Positions 56,292 to 64,000 of a stretch of 64,000 nucleotides of DNA are shown piece after piece. Position numbers and translations under genes: made by a program. The stretch's first letter is position 1, and each line of letters opens with the position of its first letter. The notes under the pieces are model-generated. The model did not search any database, had not been told where the DNA came from, and was given only the letters and a program-made list of their open reading frames with translations. Source of the stretch: Actinocrispum wychmicini (GTDB lineage Bacteria; Actinomycetota; Actinomycetes; Mycobacteriales; Pseudonocardiaceae); assembly GCF_004345645.1 (NCBI RefSeq), contig NZ_SLWS01000008.1, positions 1 through 64,000 on the forward strand, read 5' to 3'.

Positions 56292-56879
56292 ATGCCAGGT
56301 GCACCACGGGGTCCGTACGCCAAGACCGCCGCCCAGCGGGACCGCATCCTCGACGCGGCGATGCAGGTGTTCGCCCGGTCCGGCGGCCGAGGCGCGTCAC
56401 TGCGTGAGGTCGCCGAGCGGGTCGGCATGAGCGAGGCCGGGGTGCTGCACCACTTCGGGTCCAAACGCGAGCTGTTGCTGGCCGTCCTCGACCGGTACGA
56501 CCGGCAGGAAGCGGCGATCGACCATCCGGACACGTTGCCAGGCAACGCCGCCTACGCCCGGGATTTGCTGACCCGGGGAGCGGACAAACCGGGGCTGTTC
56601 CGGCTCTTGATCACCCTCGCCGCGGAGGCGACCGACCCGGACCATCCAGCGCACCAGTACTTTGTGGACCGATACGCCCGCACGGCCGACACATTCGCCG
56701 CGTCACTCCGCTCCGCCGTGAACGGTCGAACCGACGTCGACATCGAAGCGCTGGCGCACCTGGTGATCGCCGTCCTGGACGGCCTGCAGCTACAGAAGCT
56801 GCTCAACGACGACGTTGACGTCCTGCGGTCGTTCGACCTGCTGACCCAGGCCCTGATCAACACCTACGCGGCGCCATGA
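56292..56879 (+). CDS. TetR/AcrR family transcriptional regulator
   Basis: 195-aa repressor. N-terminal helix-turn-helix (ASLREVAERVGMSEAGVLHH) and a TetR_C_6-like domain. TAGACT at 56280-56285 is 6 nt before the ATG, a leaderless pattern. Divergent from the GH1-MFS-GH1 operon, which it likely represses in the absence of beta-glucosides. It ends 4 nt before the convergent eccB gene. Confidence 0.9.
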   Translation: MPGAPRGPYAKTAAQRDRILDAAMQVFARSGGRGASLREVAERVGMSEAGVLHHFGSKRELLLAVLDRYDRQEAAIDHPDTLPGNAAYARDLLTRGADKPGLFRLLITLAAEATDPDHPAHQYFVDRYARTADTFAASLRSAVNGRTDVDIEALAHLVIAVLDGLQLQKLLNDDVDVLRSFDLLTQALINTYAAP

Positions 56880-56883
56880 CTCC

Positions 56884-58317
56884 TCAGCCGTCGAGGGTCT
56901 GGCGGGTGGCGGCGTTCGGATCCAGGCTCGGACCCTCCGGGAGCCGGGCGACCAGGCCGGCCGGCATGCGCACCGGCTGCACGCCCGGATAGCCGAGCGT
57001 GGTGAGCACTTCCGGCGTGGCCACCGGGTAGCGCCGGCCCATGTCGGTGACCACGGTCAGCGTGCCGGCCGGTGCCTGGTCCGACGGCATCGACTCGATC
57101 ACCGCCGCCCAACCCGGCGGCACGTGCACGCGGTCGGCCATCGGTGTCCCGTTCGGGCTGCGGCGGGTGGTCGCGGCCAGCGGGTCGGTCCGCGGCAAAG
57201 CGGGGTCCACGGTCAGCTTCGGGACGGACTCGCCGGGCTCGAACGTCGCGCAGACCTTGGTCTCCTGGTCGAGGAACTTGGCGATGGCCGGCCGGCTGGT
57301 GGGTGCCTCGCCCACGCCGGCGCCGACCGGCTGGAGCTGCTTCGCCCCCGCGGCCAACGACGGGGCCAGTGGCACCGCCTTCGGGTCACCGCCCTGGTAG
57401 GCGGCCAGGGTCGGCGAGGACGCCCGTTGGATGTCGTACTGCAGCTCGGTGATCGGCCGCAGCACGTCCCGTTCGGCCAGGTAGTACTGCATTCCGCCGC
57501 CCGACGACTGCACCACCAGCAACGTCCCGACGCGGATGTCGGTTCGGCCGGGCACCGCCGTGGACGGCGTCCCTGCGTCCTGGACCGCGACCGGCCCGAT
57601 CGGCGCCCCCTCGGGCAGCACGTCCAGCCACGGCCGGCCCACCCGGTCCCATGACTGACCGGTCAGCGCGAGCCCGGTGCCGACCGCGCCGTAGTCGCTG
57701 ATCGCGTGCCGGTAACCGTGCCAGATCACGTACCGTTCGCCGGTCGGCACCAGCTGCACCAGCAGGGCCTCCTCGCCGAGGCCTAAGCCGGCCGTCGGCC
57801 GGGCGCCCACCAGCAGGACCGACTCCTCGATCCGGGTGCCGGCCACGTCGTCGGCCGGTTCGGAACACAGCGACCACGACCCGGTCAGCAGCCGGTCCGG
57901 GCCGGGGATCGCGTCGGGCGCGTCCGGGATGCCGATCCGCGGGCCGCGGGGGACGTCGACCAACGAGTTCCTGGACACCCGCTCGGTCGTGCCGTGCGCG
58001 CCCAAGAGCAACAACGCCGACGCGTAGTTGGCGACCGGATGCAGCTCGCCGCCCAGGAAGACGTAGCGGGTGCCGGTCTCGGTCTCCACGATCACGGCTT
58101 TGTCCTTGCGCCAGGCGTTGTTGCCGCCGGGCACGATCAGCCCGTACACCCCGACGCACGCGAGGGCCACGATGGCCAGCGCGACACCCGCGAACGTCGC
58201 GCCCGCCGGCCGGCGGAACGGCGGCTGCTCCGGGTCGGTCTCGCCGGTGACCAACGCGGACGTCGCCCGCTGCACGAGGAACTGGTAGGCCTGGAGTTGG
58301 TCCCGTTTGGACGCCAT
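56884..58317 (-). CDS. eccB: Type VII secretion protein EccB
   Basis: 477-aa ESX membrane component. The N-terminal SKRDQLQAYQFLVQRATSALV signature (in family form), one membrane span (about 42-65, GVALAIVALACVGVYG), then a large extracytoplasmic repeat domain with two Cys. EccB is part of the ESX membrane complex outside the cytoplasmic membrane. Its ATG lies 4 nt after eccD, so the two are one operon. No eccC, eccE, mycP or WXG100 gene is in the window. Confidence 0.92.
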   Translation of the reverse strand: MASKRDQLQAYQFLVQRATSALVTGETDPEQPPFRRPAGATFAGVALAIVALACVGVYGLIVPGGNNAWRKDKAVIVETETGTRYVFLGGELHPVANYASALLLLGAHGTTERVSRNSLVDVPRGPRIGIPDAPDAIPGPDRLLTGSWSLCSEPADDVAGTRIEESVLLVGARPTAGLGLGEEALLVQLVPTGERYVIWHGYRHAISDYGAVGTGLALTGQSWDRVGRPWLDVLPEGAPIGPVAVQDAGTPSTAVPGRTDIRVGTLLVVQSSGGGMQYYLAERDVLRPITELQYDIQRASSPTLAAYQGGDPKAVPLAPSLAAGAKQLQPVGAGVGEAPTSRPAIAKFLDQETKVCATFEPGESVPKLTVDPALPRTDPLAATTRRSPNGTPMADRVHVPPGWAAVIESMPSDQAPAGTLTVVTDMGRRYPVATPEVLTTLGYPGVQPVRMPAGLVARLPEGPSLDPNAATRQTLDG

Positions 58318-58321
58318 CGGT

Positions 58322-59689
58322 TCAGCCCCCCAGTCCGCGCACGTAACCGAACAGGCCGAGCACCGAACAGACCACTGGGACGACGGCGATCATGACCAGG
58401 ATCTCGAAGTACTCGGCGAACCGGCCGAGATACGGGTTGACCGGGCGGGTGCTGTACCCGATGCCGGCCGCGATCACCCCGGCGGCGATGGCGAGCAACG
58501 CCGGCCCCGCGGACAGCAGCGCCACGGTCCGGTCGGCCATCGCCGGGCCGACCAGCAGGCAGCCGACCCCGAACATCCCGGTGAGCAGCAGCGGTATCCG
58601 CTGGCGCAGGATCGGATACAGCCGTGCGCGGAGCAGGAAGCCCGCGGCGAGCACCCCGACCAGCACCACCGCGTCGCCGCGGATCAGCACCACCTGGCAA
58701 CACATCACCACCAGGCATGACCCGGCCAGCATGCCGGTGAGCAGGGCGTCCGCCCGGACCACCGCGGCGTGAACCAGGGCGAGCGGCGGTTGCGGAGCGT
58801 CCCGCACCAGGTCCGCGGTCGTTCGTGGCAGCACCGGCATCGGGACCCGGCCGAGCCGCAACGCCAGCGGCGCGAACGCGGTGGACAACGCGAGGAGTCC
58901 ACCGCTGACCACGGCAGCGGACTCGTGCGACGCCACGTCACCGGTGGCCAGCCAGCCGCCGATCACGGTGAGCAGCCCGACCACGATCGCCCCGGTGAAC
59001 AACGCCGGCGCGGCCGTCACACCGAGCAAGGCCACCAGCGCCGCCAGCAGCAACGAGGCGCCGGCGAGCAGCAGGTGGCCCGCGGACAGTTCGGTGACGG
59101 GCTTGTCGCCGGCGAGCAGCAGCCCACCGCCGATGAAAGCGAACGGCAGCGCGACCGCCGCGAGCACCGCGCCCGCACTGGCGTCGCCGACCGCGCGGGC
59201 CATCACCACTGCGGCGGCTAGGAGCAGAGCCGACACCCCGAGCGTCCACAACGCCGGCGTCGTCCATGGCGGGCCGGCACGGAACACCGCGATCAGGCCG
59301 AGCAGCACCGCCGCGGCCCCGGCCGTGAGCCCGGCCTGCCGGGTGTGCCGCGGACCCCACACCCGGCCGCGGCCCGAGCCCGTGGCGATGGCGTCCACCA
59401 GGTCGTCGTACTCCAGCTCGGGCCAGTCCAGCCGCCGGGACGTCAGGTGCAGGATCTCGCCGTCCCGTACCCGGTGCGCGGCCAGCGTGCGATCCAGCTC
59501 GAACGCCGTCCCGTCGGCCCGGCGCAGCAGCCAACCGTCGCCGGCCGCACCCTGGTCGGCCATGCCCTCCCCGGCCCTGGCCAGCAGGCCGGGCAGGATC
59601 TCGGCGACCGCGGCGTGCTCAGGCAGCGCCATGTCGATGCGCCGATGCGGAGTGGCTACGGTCACCCTGACCAGGCCGGTAGTCTGCAT
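58322..59689 (-). CDS. eccD: Type VII secretion integral membrane protein EccD
   Basis: 455-aa EccD. The N-terminal ubiquitin-like domain (about 1-90, LVRVTVATPHRRIDMALP ... HLTSRRLDWPELEYDDL) is followed by about 11 membrane spans. EccD forms the channel-lining part of the ESX complex. The ATG at 59689 gives the normal N-terminus; upstream in-frame sequence overlaps the kinase promoter and is excluded. Divergent from a pseudokinase gene across 132 bp. Confidence 0.93.
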   Translation of the reverse strand: MQTTGLVRVTVATPHRRIDMALPEHAAVAEILPGLLARAGEGMADQGAAGDGWLLRRADGTAFELDRTLAAHRVRDGEILHLTSRRLDWPELEYDDLVDAIATGSGRGRVWGPRHTRQAGLTAGAAAVLLGLIAVFRAGPPWTTPALWTLGVSALLLAAAVVMARAVGDASAGAVLAAVALPFAFIGGGLLLAGDKPVTELSAGHLLLAGASLLLAALVALLGVTAAPALFTGAIVVGLLTVIGGWLATGDVASHESAAVVSGGLLALSTAFAPLALRLGRVPMPVLPRTTADLVRDAPQPPLALVHAAVVRADALLTGMLAGSCLVVMCCQVVLIRGDAVVLVGVLAAGFLLRARLYPILRQRIPLLLTGMFGVGCLLVGPAMADRTVALLSAGPALLAIAAGVIAAGIGYSTRPVNPYLGRFAEYFEILVMIAVVPVVCSVLGLFGYVRGLGG

Positions 59690-59821
59690 GACAGCAGCTT
59701 CGACGGTGCCGGCCGGCAACGGGCGGCACAGGCAGGAAGCTGCCGCGCGCCACCGGACGCTCTGCCGCGACCATACGGTGGACGCGTGCTGCTTGCCGAA
59801 GGCGGAACCGGGTATGGAGTC

Positions 59822-62086
59822 ATGACCATCGACGCGAACTCCGTCATCGCCCCGAGAGCGCTCGCCACCGGCCCGGTGGCCACTGTGTACATGGGTCGGC
59901 TGATGGGCACCGGCGACGAGGTGGCGGTCAAGATGTTCGCCACCAAGTTCGACCGCGACACCGCGTCGCGGCTCGACCGCGAGCGCGCGGCACTGGACAC
60001 CGTGCGGTCCGTGCGTTCGATCCTGCCCATCGACGACTTGGTGGAGCACGACGGCCGCTCGGGCGTGCGGATGGAACTGTGCCAGGGCTCCATCGCCGGG
60101 TTTCTCAGCGTGGCACTCGCCGTGCCGGACGTGCTCCGCGTCGGTGTCGCGGTCGCCACCGCCCTCGCCGCGGCCCACCGAGTGGGAGTCGTGCACGGCG
60201 GCGTGACCCCCGACAACGTGCTGTACCGCCGGACCGGCGAGCTCGTCCTCGCCGACTTCGGGCTGGCCCTGCGCGAACGCTTCCCCCGCGACCCCATGCT
60301 CGCACTCCAGTACACAGCCCCGGAAACACTGCGCGACGACACCCGATCAGCGGCGTCCGACCTGTACGGGTTGGGGGCCGTGCTGTACACCGCGTTGACC
60401 GGCGCGCCACCATTTCCCCGTCGCGCCGGCGAGCCGCCGGGCGAGCGGATCCTGCGGGTACTGCGCGAGGAAGTGCCACCGGTCCGGGGCGTGGGTGTGC
60501 CGGCCGAGCTGTCCGTGGTGATCGACCAACTCCTGGCCAAAGACCCAGCGACCCGGCCCTCCGACGCGGCCAGCGTGGCGGGCCTGTTCGAGAGTCTGCA
60601 ACGGGGAACGCCCGCGCCCGCTCCAGTGCCCGTCGGCAACAGAAGCGCGCCCCCGGTGGACAACCAGGGCGGAGACCCAGACGACTTCGACTTCGACGAC
60701 TTCGCCGAAGTCCACAACGCCAGCAGAGAAACAGCCCACACCGTCGCACCAACAGCACCGCCAACGCCAACGGCACCGCCGATGGCGCCAGCGCCGATGA
60801 CACCGCCGATGTCGGCCGGGCCGCCGATGTCGACCGCGCCGCAGATGGCCTCGGCGCCGCAGGTGCCGACCGGACCGCAGATGCCGCAGATGGCCACGGC
60901 GCCGCTGATGTCGACCGGGCCGCAGGTGCCGCCGACGCCTACTGTGCCGCGTGGGCCGACGGCGCCACCGAGCCCGACACCGCCCATGGCGCCAACGCCG
61001 ACTGTGCCGCCGAGCCCGACCGTGCCGCAGGTGTCGACCGGGCGGCAGATGCCGCCAACCCCTGTCGTGCCGCCTGGGGCCACGGCGCCGCCGATGGCGA
61101 CCGGGCAGCAGGTGTTGACCGGGCGGCAGATGCCGCCAACCCCCGCCGTGCCGCCTGGGGCGACGGTGCCGCCGAACCCAACCGCGCCGCATGTGCCGAC
61201 TGGGTCGCAGATGTCGCCTGTGCCCACGGCGCCAACGCCGACCGTGCCGCCGAACCCGCCTGTGTCGCTGGTGCCGCCGACGCCCACCGTGCCGCGTGGG
61301 CCGGCCGCGCCATTGAACCCGACTCCGCCGCCGATGCCGCCGATACCTACTGTGTCGCCGACGCCGTCTGCGCCGCAGATGCCTGCCGTGTCGCCTCCGT
61401 TGCAAATGCCGACTGTGTCGCCTCCGCCGGCGATTCCTTCTGTGCCGTCGGTTTCGACCGTTCCGATGGTGTCACCCGGGCCGACTGAGCCTTCTGACCA
61501 GACTGTCCCGGTCGTACCCACGCCCTCTCCTCGGCCTCCCGAGCCGTCAGTGCCCTTTGTGGCCACTGTGCCGACTCCGCGTGTTGTCCCGATGGAACCC
61601 GTGCCGCCGGGTGGGCGCGTTCTCCTTCACACGACGGCCGGCAGTCCGCCCGCAGGTACTAAGTCGCGTAAACGTTGGCGGGTTGGGGCGCTGGTGGGTA
61701 TTGGCGTTGTGGTCGCGGGGGTGACTGCGATTCCGCTTGTTCTCGGGAAGGACAGTCCGCAGCCGCATGGTGAACCGTCGGCGGTTGCGGAGGCGCCGGC
61801 GTCGGTGTCGGTTGAGGCGCCGAAGGCTCTCATTGAGTTGGCACCGCCCAACGATCAGGGGAGTCAGGTCGAGTTGACCTGGCGGGCCGAGGGTGACTTG
61901 GACTTCGCCGTTGTCGTCGCGGGGGAGCAGATCGACACGATGACGTTGGTCGCCCACCGGCAGCGGACCATGCGGGTGCCGGTGGACCTAACCCGGAAGT
62001 ACTGCTTCCAGGTGCGGGGGACCGACGGCCGGCAGATCTACTCCAGCGACCCGATCCCCATCCGCGGGGCGCACTGCAAGATCTAG
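59822..62086 (+). CDS. Membrane-anchored Ser/Thr kinase-like protein, predicted pseudokinase
   Basis: 754 aa. Kinase-like domain (1-260): VAVK Lys K37 and DFG D145 are present, but the glycine loop is degenerate (ALATGPVATVY) and the catalytic loop reads HGGVTPDN instead of HRDLKPxN, so the catalytic Asp (position 127) is Gly. A Pro/Thr-rich linker (about 275-600) is built of PTVPP/PxMSTG repeats. One membrane span near 620-640 follows KSRKRWR. The last 110 residues outside look like an FN3-type beta domain (VELTWRAEGDLDFAVVV) with two Cys. It lies divergent from eccD, so a scaffold or regulator linked to ESX or cell-wall work is plausible. Confidence 0.85.
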   Translation: MTIDANSVIAPRALATGPVATVYMGRLMGTGDEVAVKMFATKFDRDTASRLDRERAALDTVRSVRSILPIDDLVEHDGRSGVRMELCQGSIAGFLSVALAVPDVLRVGVAVATALAAAHRVGVVHGGVTPDNVLYRRTGELVLADFGLALRERFPRDPMLALQYTAPETLRDDTRSAASDLYGLGAVLYTALTGAPPFPRRAGEPPGERILRVLREEVPPVRGVGVPAELSVVIDQLLAKDPATRPSDAASVAGLFESLQRGTPAPAPVPVGNRSAPPVDNQGGDPDDFDFDDFAEVHNASRETAHTVAPTAPPTPTAPPMAPAPMTPPMSAGPPMSTAPQMASAPQVPTGPQMPQMATAPLMSTGPQVPPTPTVPRGPTAPPSPTPPMAPTPTVPPSPTVPQVSTGRQMPPTPVVPPGATAPPMATGQQVLTGRQMPPTPAVPPGATVPPNPTAPHVPTGSQMSPVPTAPTPTVPPNPPVSLVPPTPTVPRGPAAPLNPTPPPMPPIPTVSPTPSAPQMPAVSPPLQMPTVSPPPAIPSVPSVSTVPMVSPGPTEPSDQTVPVVPTPSPRPPEPSVPFVATVPTPRVVPMEPVPPGGRVLLHTTAGSPPAGTKSRKRWRVGALVGIGVVVAGVTAIPLVLGKDSPQPHGEPSAVAEAPASVSVEAPKALIELAPPNDQGSQVELTWRAEGDLDFAVVVAGEQIDTMTLVAHRQRTMRVPVDLTRKYCFQVRGTDGRQIYSSDPIPIRGAHCKI
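61036..61174 (+). repeat. 81-bp direct repeat in the proline-rich linker
   Basis: The stretch beginning GACCGGGCGGCAGATGCCGC at 61036 recurs at 61117, an 81-bp (27-codon) period, within a longer run of degenerate Pro-Thr repeats at about 60780-61500. The period is in frame, so copy changes alter linker length only. Confidence 0.8.
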
Positions 62087-64000
62087 CGTGAGCGGTCCTT
62101 GGGCCGCAGCAGGGTGCGTGGGTCCATGGTGGCGCGGAGTCGGGCCGAGAAGGGGAGCTTGGCCAGGCCTTGGCTGACCAGTTGGACGTCGTTCCAGGCG
62201 CGTCGGACCGCGCCGTTCGTCACCGGCACGCCGGACCACAGCACCATGTCCAGCACCTGTCCCAAATTGAGGACAGGTGCCGCGGTCTGTTCGCCGAGCA
62301 CCGGGGCCGCCGACTCGGCCAAGTCGCGGGGCGTCATCCCGATCCGGTACGGCACGCCATGCGCCCGTAGCCGGTCGCACACCTCGTCCCAGGCACCGAT
62401 CACGGCGTCAGTTCCGGCGCGGCGCCGTCGTCGTCGAGTCCGGATCGCCTTCGCCAGCGGCAGACCGAACAGCCAACCGACAAGGAGTACGGCCAGCACA
62501 CCGGCCGTCACGATCAACGCCACGCCCGTGCCGGCGCCGGTGGACTCGTCGGCCGCGTCTTCTTGTTGCTGCCCAGGCAGTTGCGGTGGACGCAGGTCCT
62601 GCTCGGCGGGCAATGTCTTCCTGGCTTGCGCGGTCGCCTTGGCCAGGCCGGTGGCTTGGGCCGTGGTGGGGTCGGCCGCGGCCGCCCGAGCCGTCGGGTC
62701 GAGTGGTACCCAGCCGACTCCGGCCACCGCCACCTCCGGCCAGGCCAGCACGTCGCGGTTGCGCACGACGTGGAAGCCGCCGTCGGTCTCGGTCCCGCCC
62801 TTGAAGCCGACCACCAGCCGGGCCGGGATCCCGTTGATCCGGGCCAGCAGCACGTACGCGGCGGCGAACTGTTCGCTCGTGCCGACCTTGCTCGTGAGCA
62901 GGAAGTGCCGCAGTTGGGGCCAGCCGTTGCCGGTCGGCAGGTTCTTGTCCTGCGCGATCTTGTAGTTCTCGCCCAGGAACCGCTCCAACTGCAGGGCGGA
63001 CTGGAAAGTCGGGCGCAGGCCGCGGACCGCGTTCCTGGCCAGCTGGTCGACGTCGGCGGGCACGGCGCCGAGTTCGCCGAGCCCACCCACGGCCTGGGTG
63101 TCCACCGAACCGACGCCAAGCGCTGTCGCGTCCACTGTGGACTCCGACCAGGTCAGCCGGTAGGCACGGGCCTGGTCGGTCGGCTGGTCGAGCAGCAGGG
63201 TGCCGGTGGACTGGTCCACCAGTGGAGTTAGCCCGGTTACCCCCAACGGCTTCGGCTGGCTCGGCAGCCACGGCCCGGACAGGTCACGCACCCGTACGTC
63301 AGCACTACGCGTAGTGCTACCCGCCGCCGCGTCCAACCCGACCCCGAGCCGGCGCAACCGCACGTCGGCCGACCAGTTCGCGCCGTCGAAACCGGCCAGC
63401 ACGGCCAGGCTCCACCGGTCCACCGGGCCGTCGCCGCGGTAGCGGAACACCTCCTGGTCCGGCTGGGTCAGCCGGTGCGCGACGTCCTGCAGCGGATTGT
63501 TGATCCTGTTGTGCCGCAACGCCGCCGCCTGCTGGTCACCGAGTTGGTACGGATCGCGGCCGACCGGATCGAGGAAGCCGAGAGCGACCGCGCCGACCGT
63601 GACCGCGACCACCGTCGGCACCGCCACCCACGCGTCCATATTGGACAGTCGACGGCGGTGACCCCGGGACCTGCTCGGGCGTTCGGCCCACAGCAGCAAC
63701 GCGGCCGGAGCCGCGTAACAGGCCACGGCGAGGAAAGCCGAGCCGCCCGACAACGCCTGGTACATCTGGGAAAGACCGGCCACCACCAAGCCAGGCAGCA
63801 GAGCCACCGCCGGCTTGCGCAGCCGGAGCAGGAGCAGGAGCTCCACGCCGAGCACGGTGGCGAGCAGCACGGCCAGCGGAACGAACAGCAGCTGCTCGGC
63901 GTCCGGCCGGGCCGGCAACGTCGACTGCAACGTGAGCCGCCAGCCTTCGCTGAACCCGAGCTGGATCCCGCGCAGCGACGCCGCGGTGGGCAGACCGGCC
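62083..64000 (-). CDS. Transglutaminase-like membrane protein (TgpA style), partial, catalytic residues lost
   Basis: 639 codons of an open frame whose 5' end lies beyond the window (the frame continues coding-like to base 64000). The N-terminal part has several membrane spans, then a soluble domain, a transglutaminase-like core, one late span and a cytosolic tail. In the core, the usual GxC is GTSEQF (Ser codon at 62875-62877) and the usual HAWxE is LAWPEV (Leu codon at 62746-62748); only the Asp (PLDPT) remains. It is probably not catalytic. Its stop overlaps the pseudokinase stop in CTAG. A cell-envelope role is inferred from architecture. Confidence 0.85.
   Translation of the reverse strand, partial: AGLPTAASLRGIQLGFSEGWRLTLQSTLPARPDAEQLLFVPLAVLLATVLGVELLLLLRLRKPAVALLPGLVVAGLSQMYQALSGGSAFLAVACYAAPAALLLWAERPSRSRGHRRRLSNMDAWVAVPTVVAVTVGAVALGFLDPVGRDPYQLGDQQAAALRHNRINNPLQDVAHRLTQPDQEVFRYRGDGPVDRWSLAVLAGFDGANWSADVRLRRLGVGLDAAAGSTTRSADVRVRDLSGPWLPSQPKPLGVTGLTPLVDQSTGTLLLDQPTDQARAYRLTWSESTVDATALGVGSVDTQAVGGLGELGAVPADVDQLARNAVRGLRPTFQSALQLERFLGENYKIAQDKNLPTGNGWPQLRHFLLTSKVGTSEQFAAAYVLLARINGIPARLVVGFKGGTETDGGFHVVRNRDVLAWPEVAVAGVGWVPLDPTARAAAADPTTAQATGLAKATAQARKTLPAEQDLRPPQLPGQQQEDAADESTGAGTGVALIVTAGVLAVLLVGWLFGLPLAKAIRTRRRRRRAGTDAVIGAWDEVCDRLRAHGVPYRIGMTPRDLAESAAPVLGEQTAAPVLNLGQVLDMVLWSGVPVTNGAVRRAWNDVQLVSQGLAKLPFSARLRATMDPRTLLRPKDRSR

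Noticed and set aside
59662..61566. Reverse frame coding Gly-Thr-Val repeats opposite the kinase-like gene
   Set aside because: It is the complement of the Pro-rich linker repeats; the forward frame has a kinase fold and a membrane span.

Overview
The window is a high-GC actinobacterial chromosome segment. Very high third-position GC, many GTG starts, promoters placed 6-7 nt before start codons (leaderless), EccB/EccD type VII secretion genes, a DUF222-HNH gene and an orphan GroEL behind a CIRCE element all fit Actinomycetia. A Pseudonocardiaceae-like actinomycete is my inference; no rRNA or other marker gene is present to prove it. I see no rRNA, tRNA, CRISPR array, prophage or canonical DDE insertion sequence.

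Layout. 1-307: one copy of a palindromic repeat, cut by the window edge. 308-7538: a TetR regulator divergent from a patatin hydrolase - SDR dehydrogenase - Baeyer-Villiger-type monooxygenase operon, then a polysaccharide-deacetylase-fold enzyme, a methyltransferase and a PhzF-like protein. 7638-15621: groEL with CIRCE, a TetR gene with a large palindromic operator, an amidase, a large ATP-binding LuxR regulator, a small secreted protein and a LysR regulator. 15614-19868: sugar ABC cluster I, which has its own ATPase. 19988-25357: metallo-beta-lactamase-fold hydrolase, enoyl-CoA hydratases, a tandem pair of tiny secreted cysteine proteins, a family III CoA transferase and an amidohydrolase. 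25449-34541: an unrecognised protein, an MFS exporter behind a MerR/SoxR-type promoter, an amidase, an AraC - VOC - UvrA-like cluster, and a TetR/FAD-oxidoreductase pair.

34554-43929: sugar cluster II. Solute-binding lipoprotein, two permeases and a YesL-like protein run one way; an L-fucose/D-arabinose-type isomerase, a DUF2961 (GH172) glycosidase and a GH116 glycosidase run the other. Two LacI-type operators lie between them. The gene set suggests uptake and breakdown of a furanoside or D-arabinose-containing glycan.

43972-46202: a DUF222-HNH endonuclease gene between two inverted copies of the palindromic repeat that also opens the window. 46212-46901: a badly broken lacI pseudogene. 47039-52139: sugar cluster III behind two intact LacI-type operators, ending in a large secreted multidomain protein. 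52268-56879: two GH1 beta-glucosidases around a GPH-type sugar transporter, with a divergent TetR gene. 56884-64000: eccB and eccD, a predicted pseudokinase with a long proline-rich linker, and a transglutaminase-fold membrane protein that has lost its catalytic Cys and His (its 5' end is outside the window).

How it works together: three CUT1-type sugar importers share one visible ATPase gene, so clusters II and III probably rely on a shared ATPase. Import is linked to intracellular glycosidases (GH172, GH116, GH1) and an isomerase, giving a saprophytic glycan-use island. The features I would follow up first are the covarying palindromic repeats around the DUF222-HNH gene, the GH172/isomerase/GH116 locus, and the paired pseudokinase and pseudo-transglutaminase beside the ESX genes.
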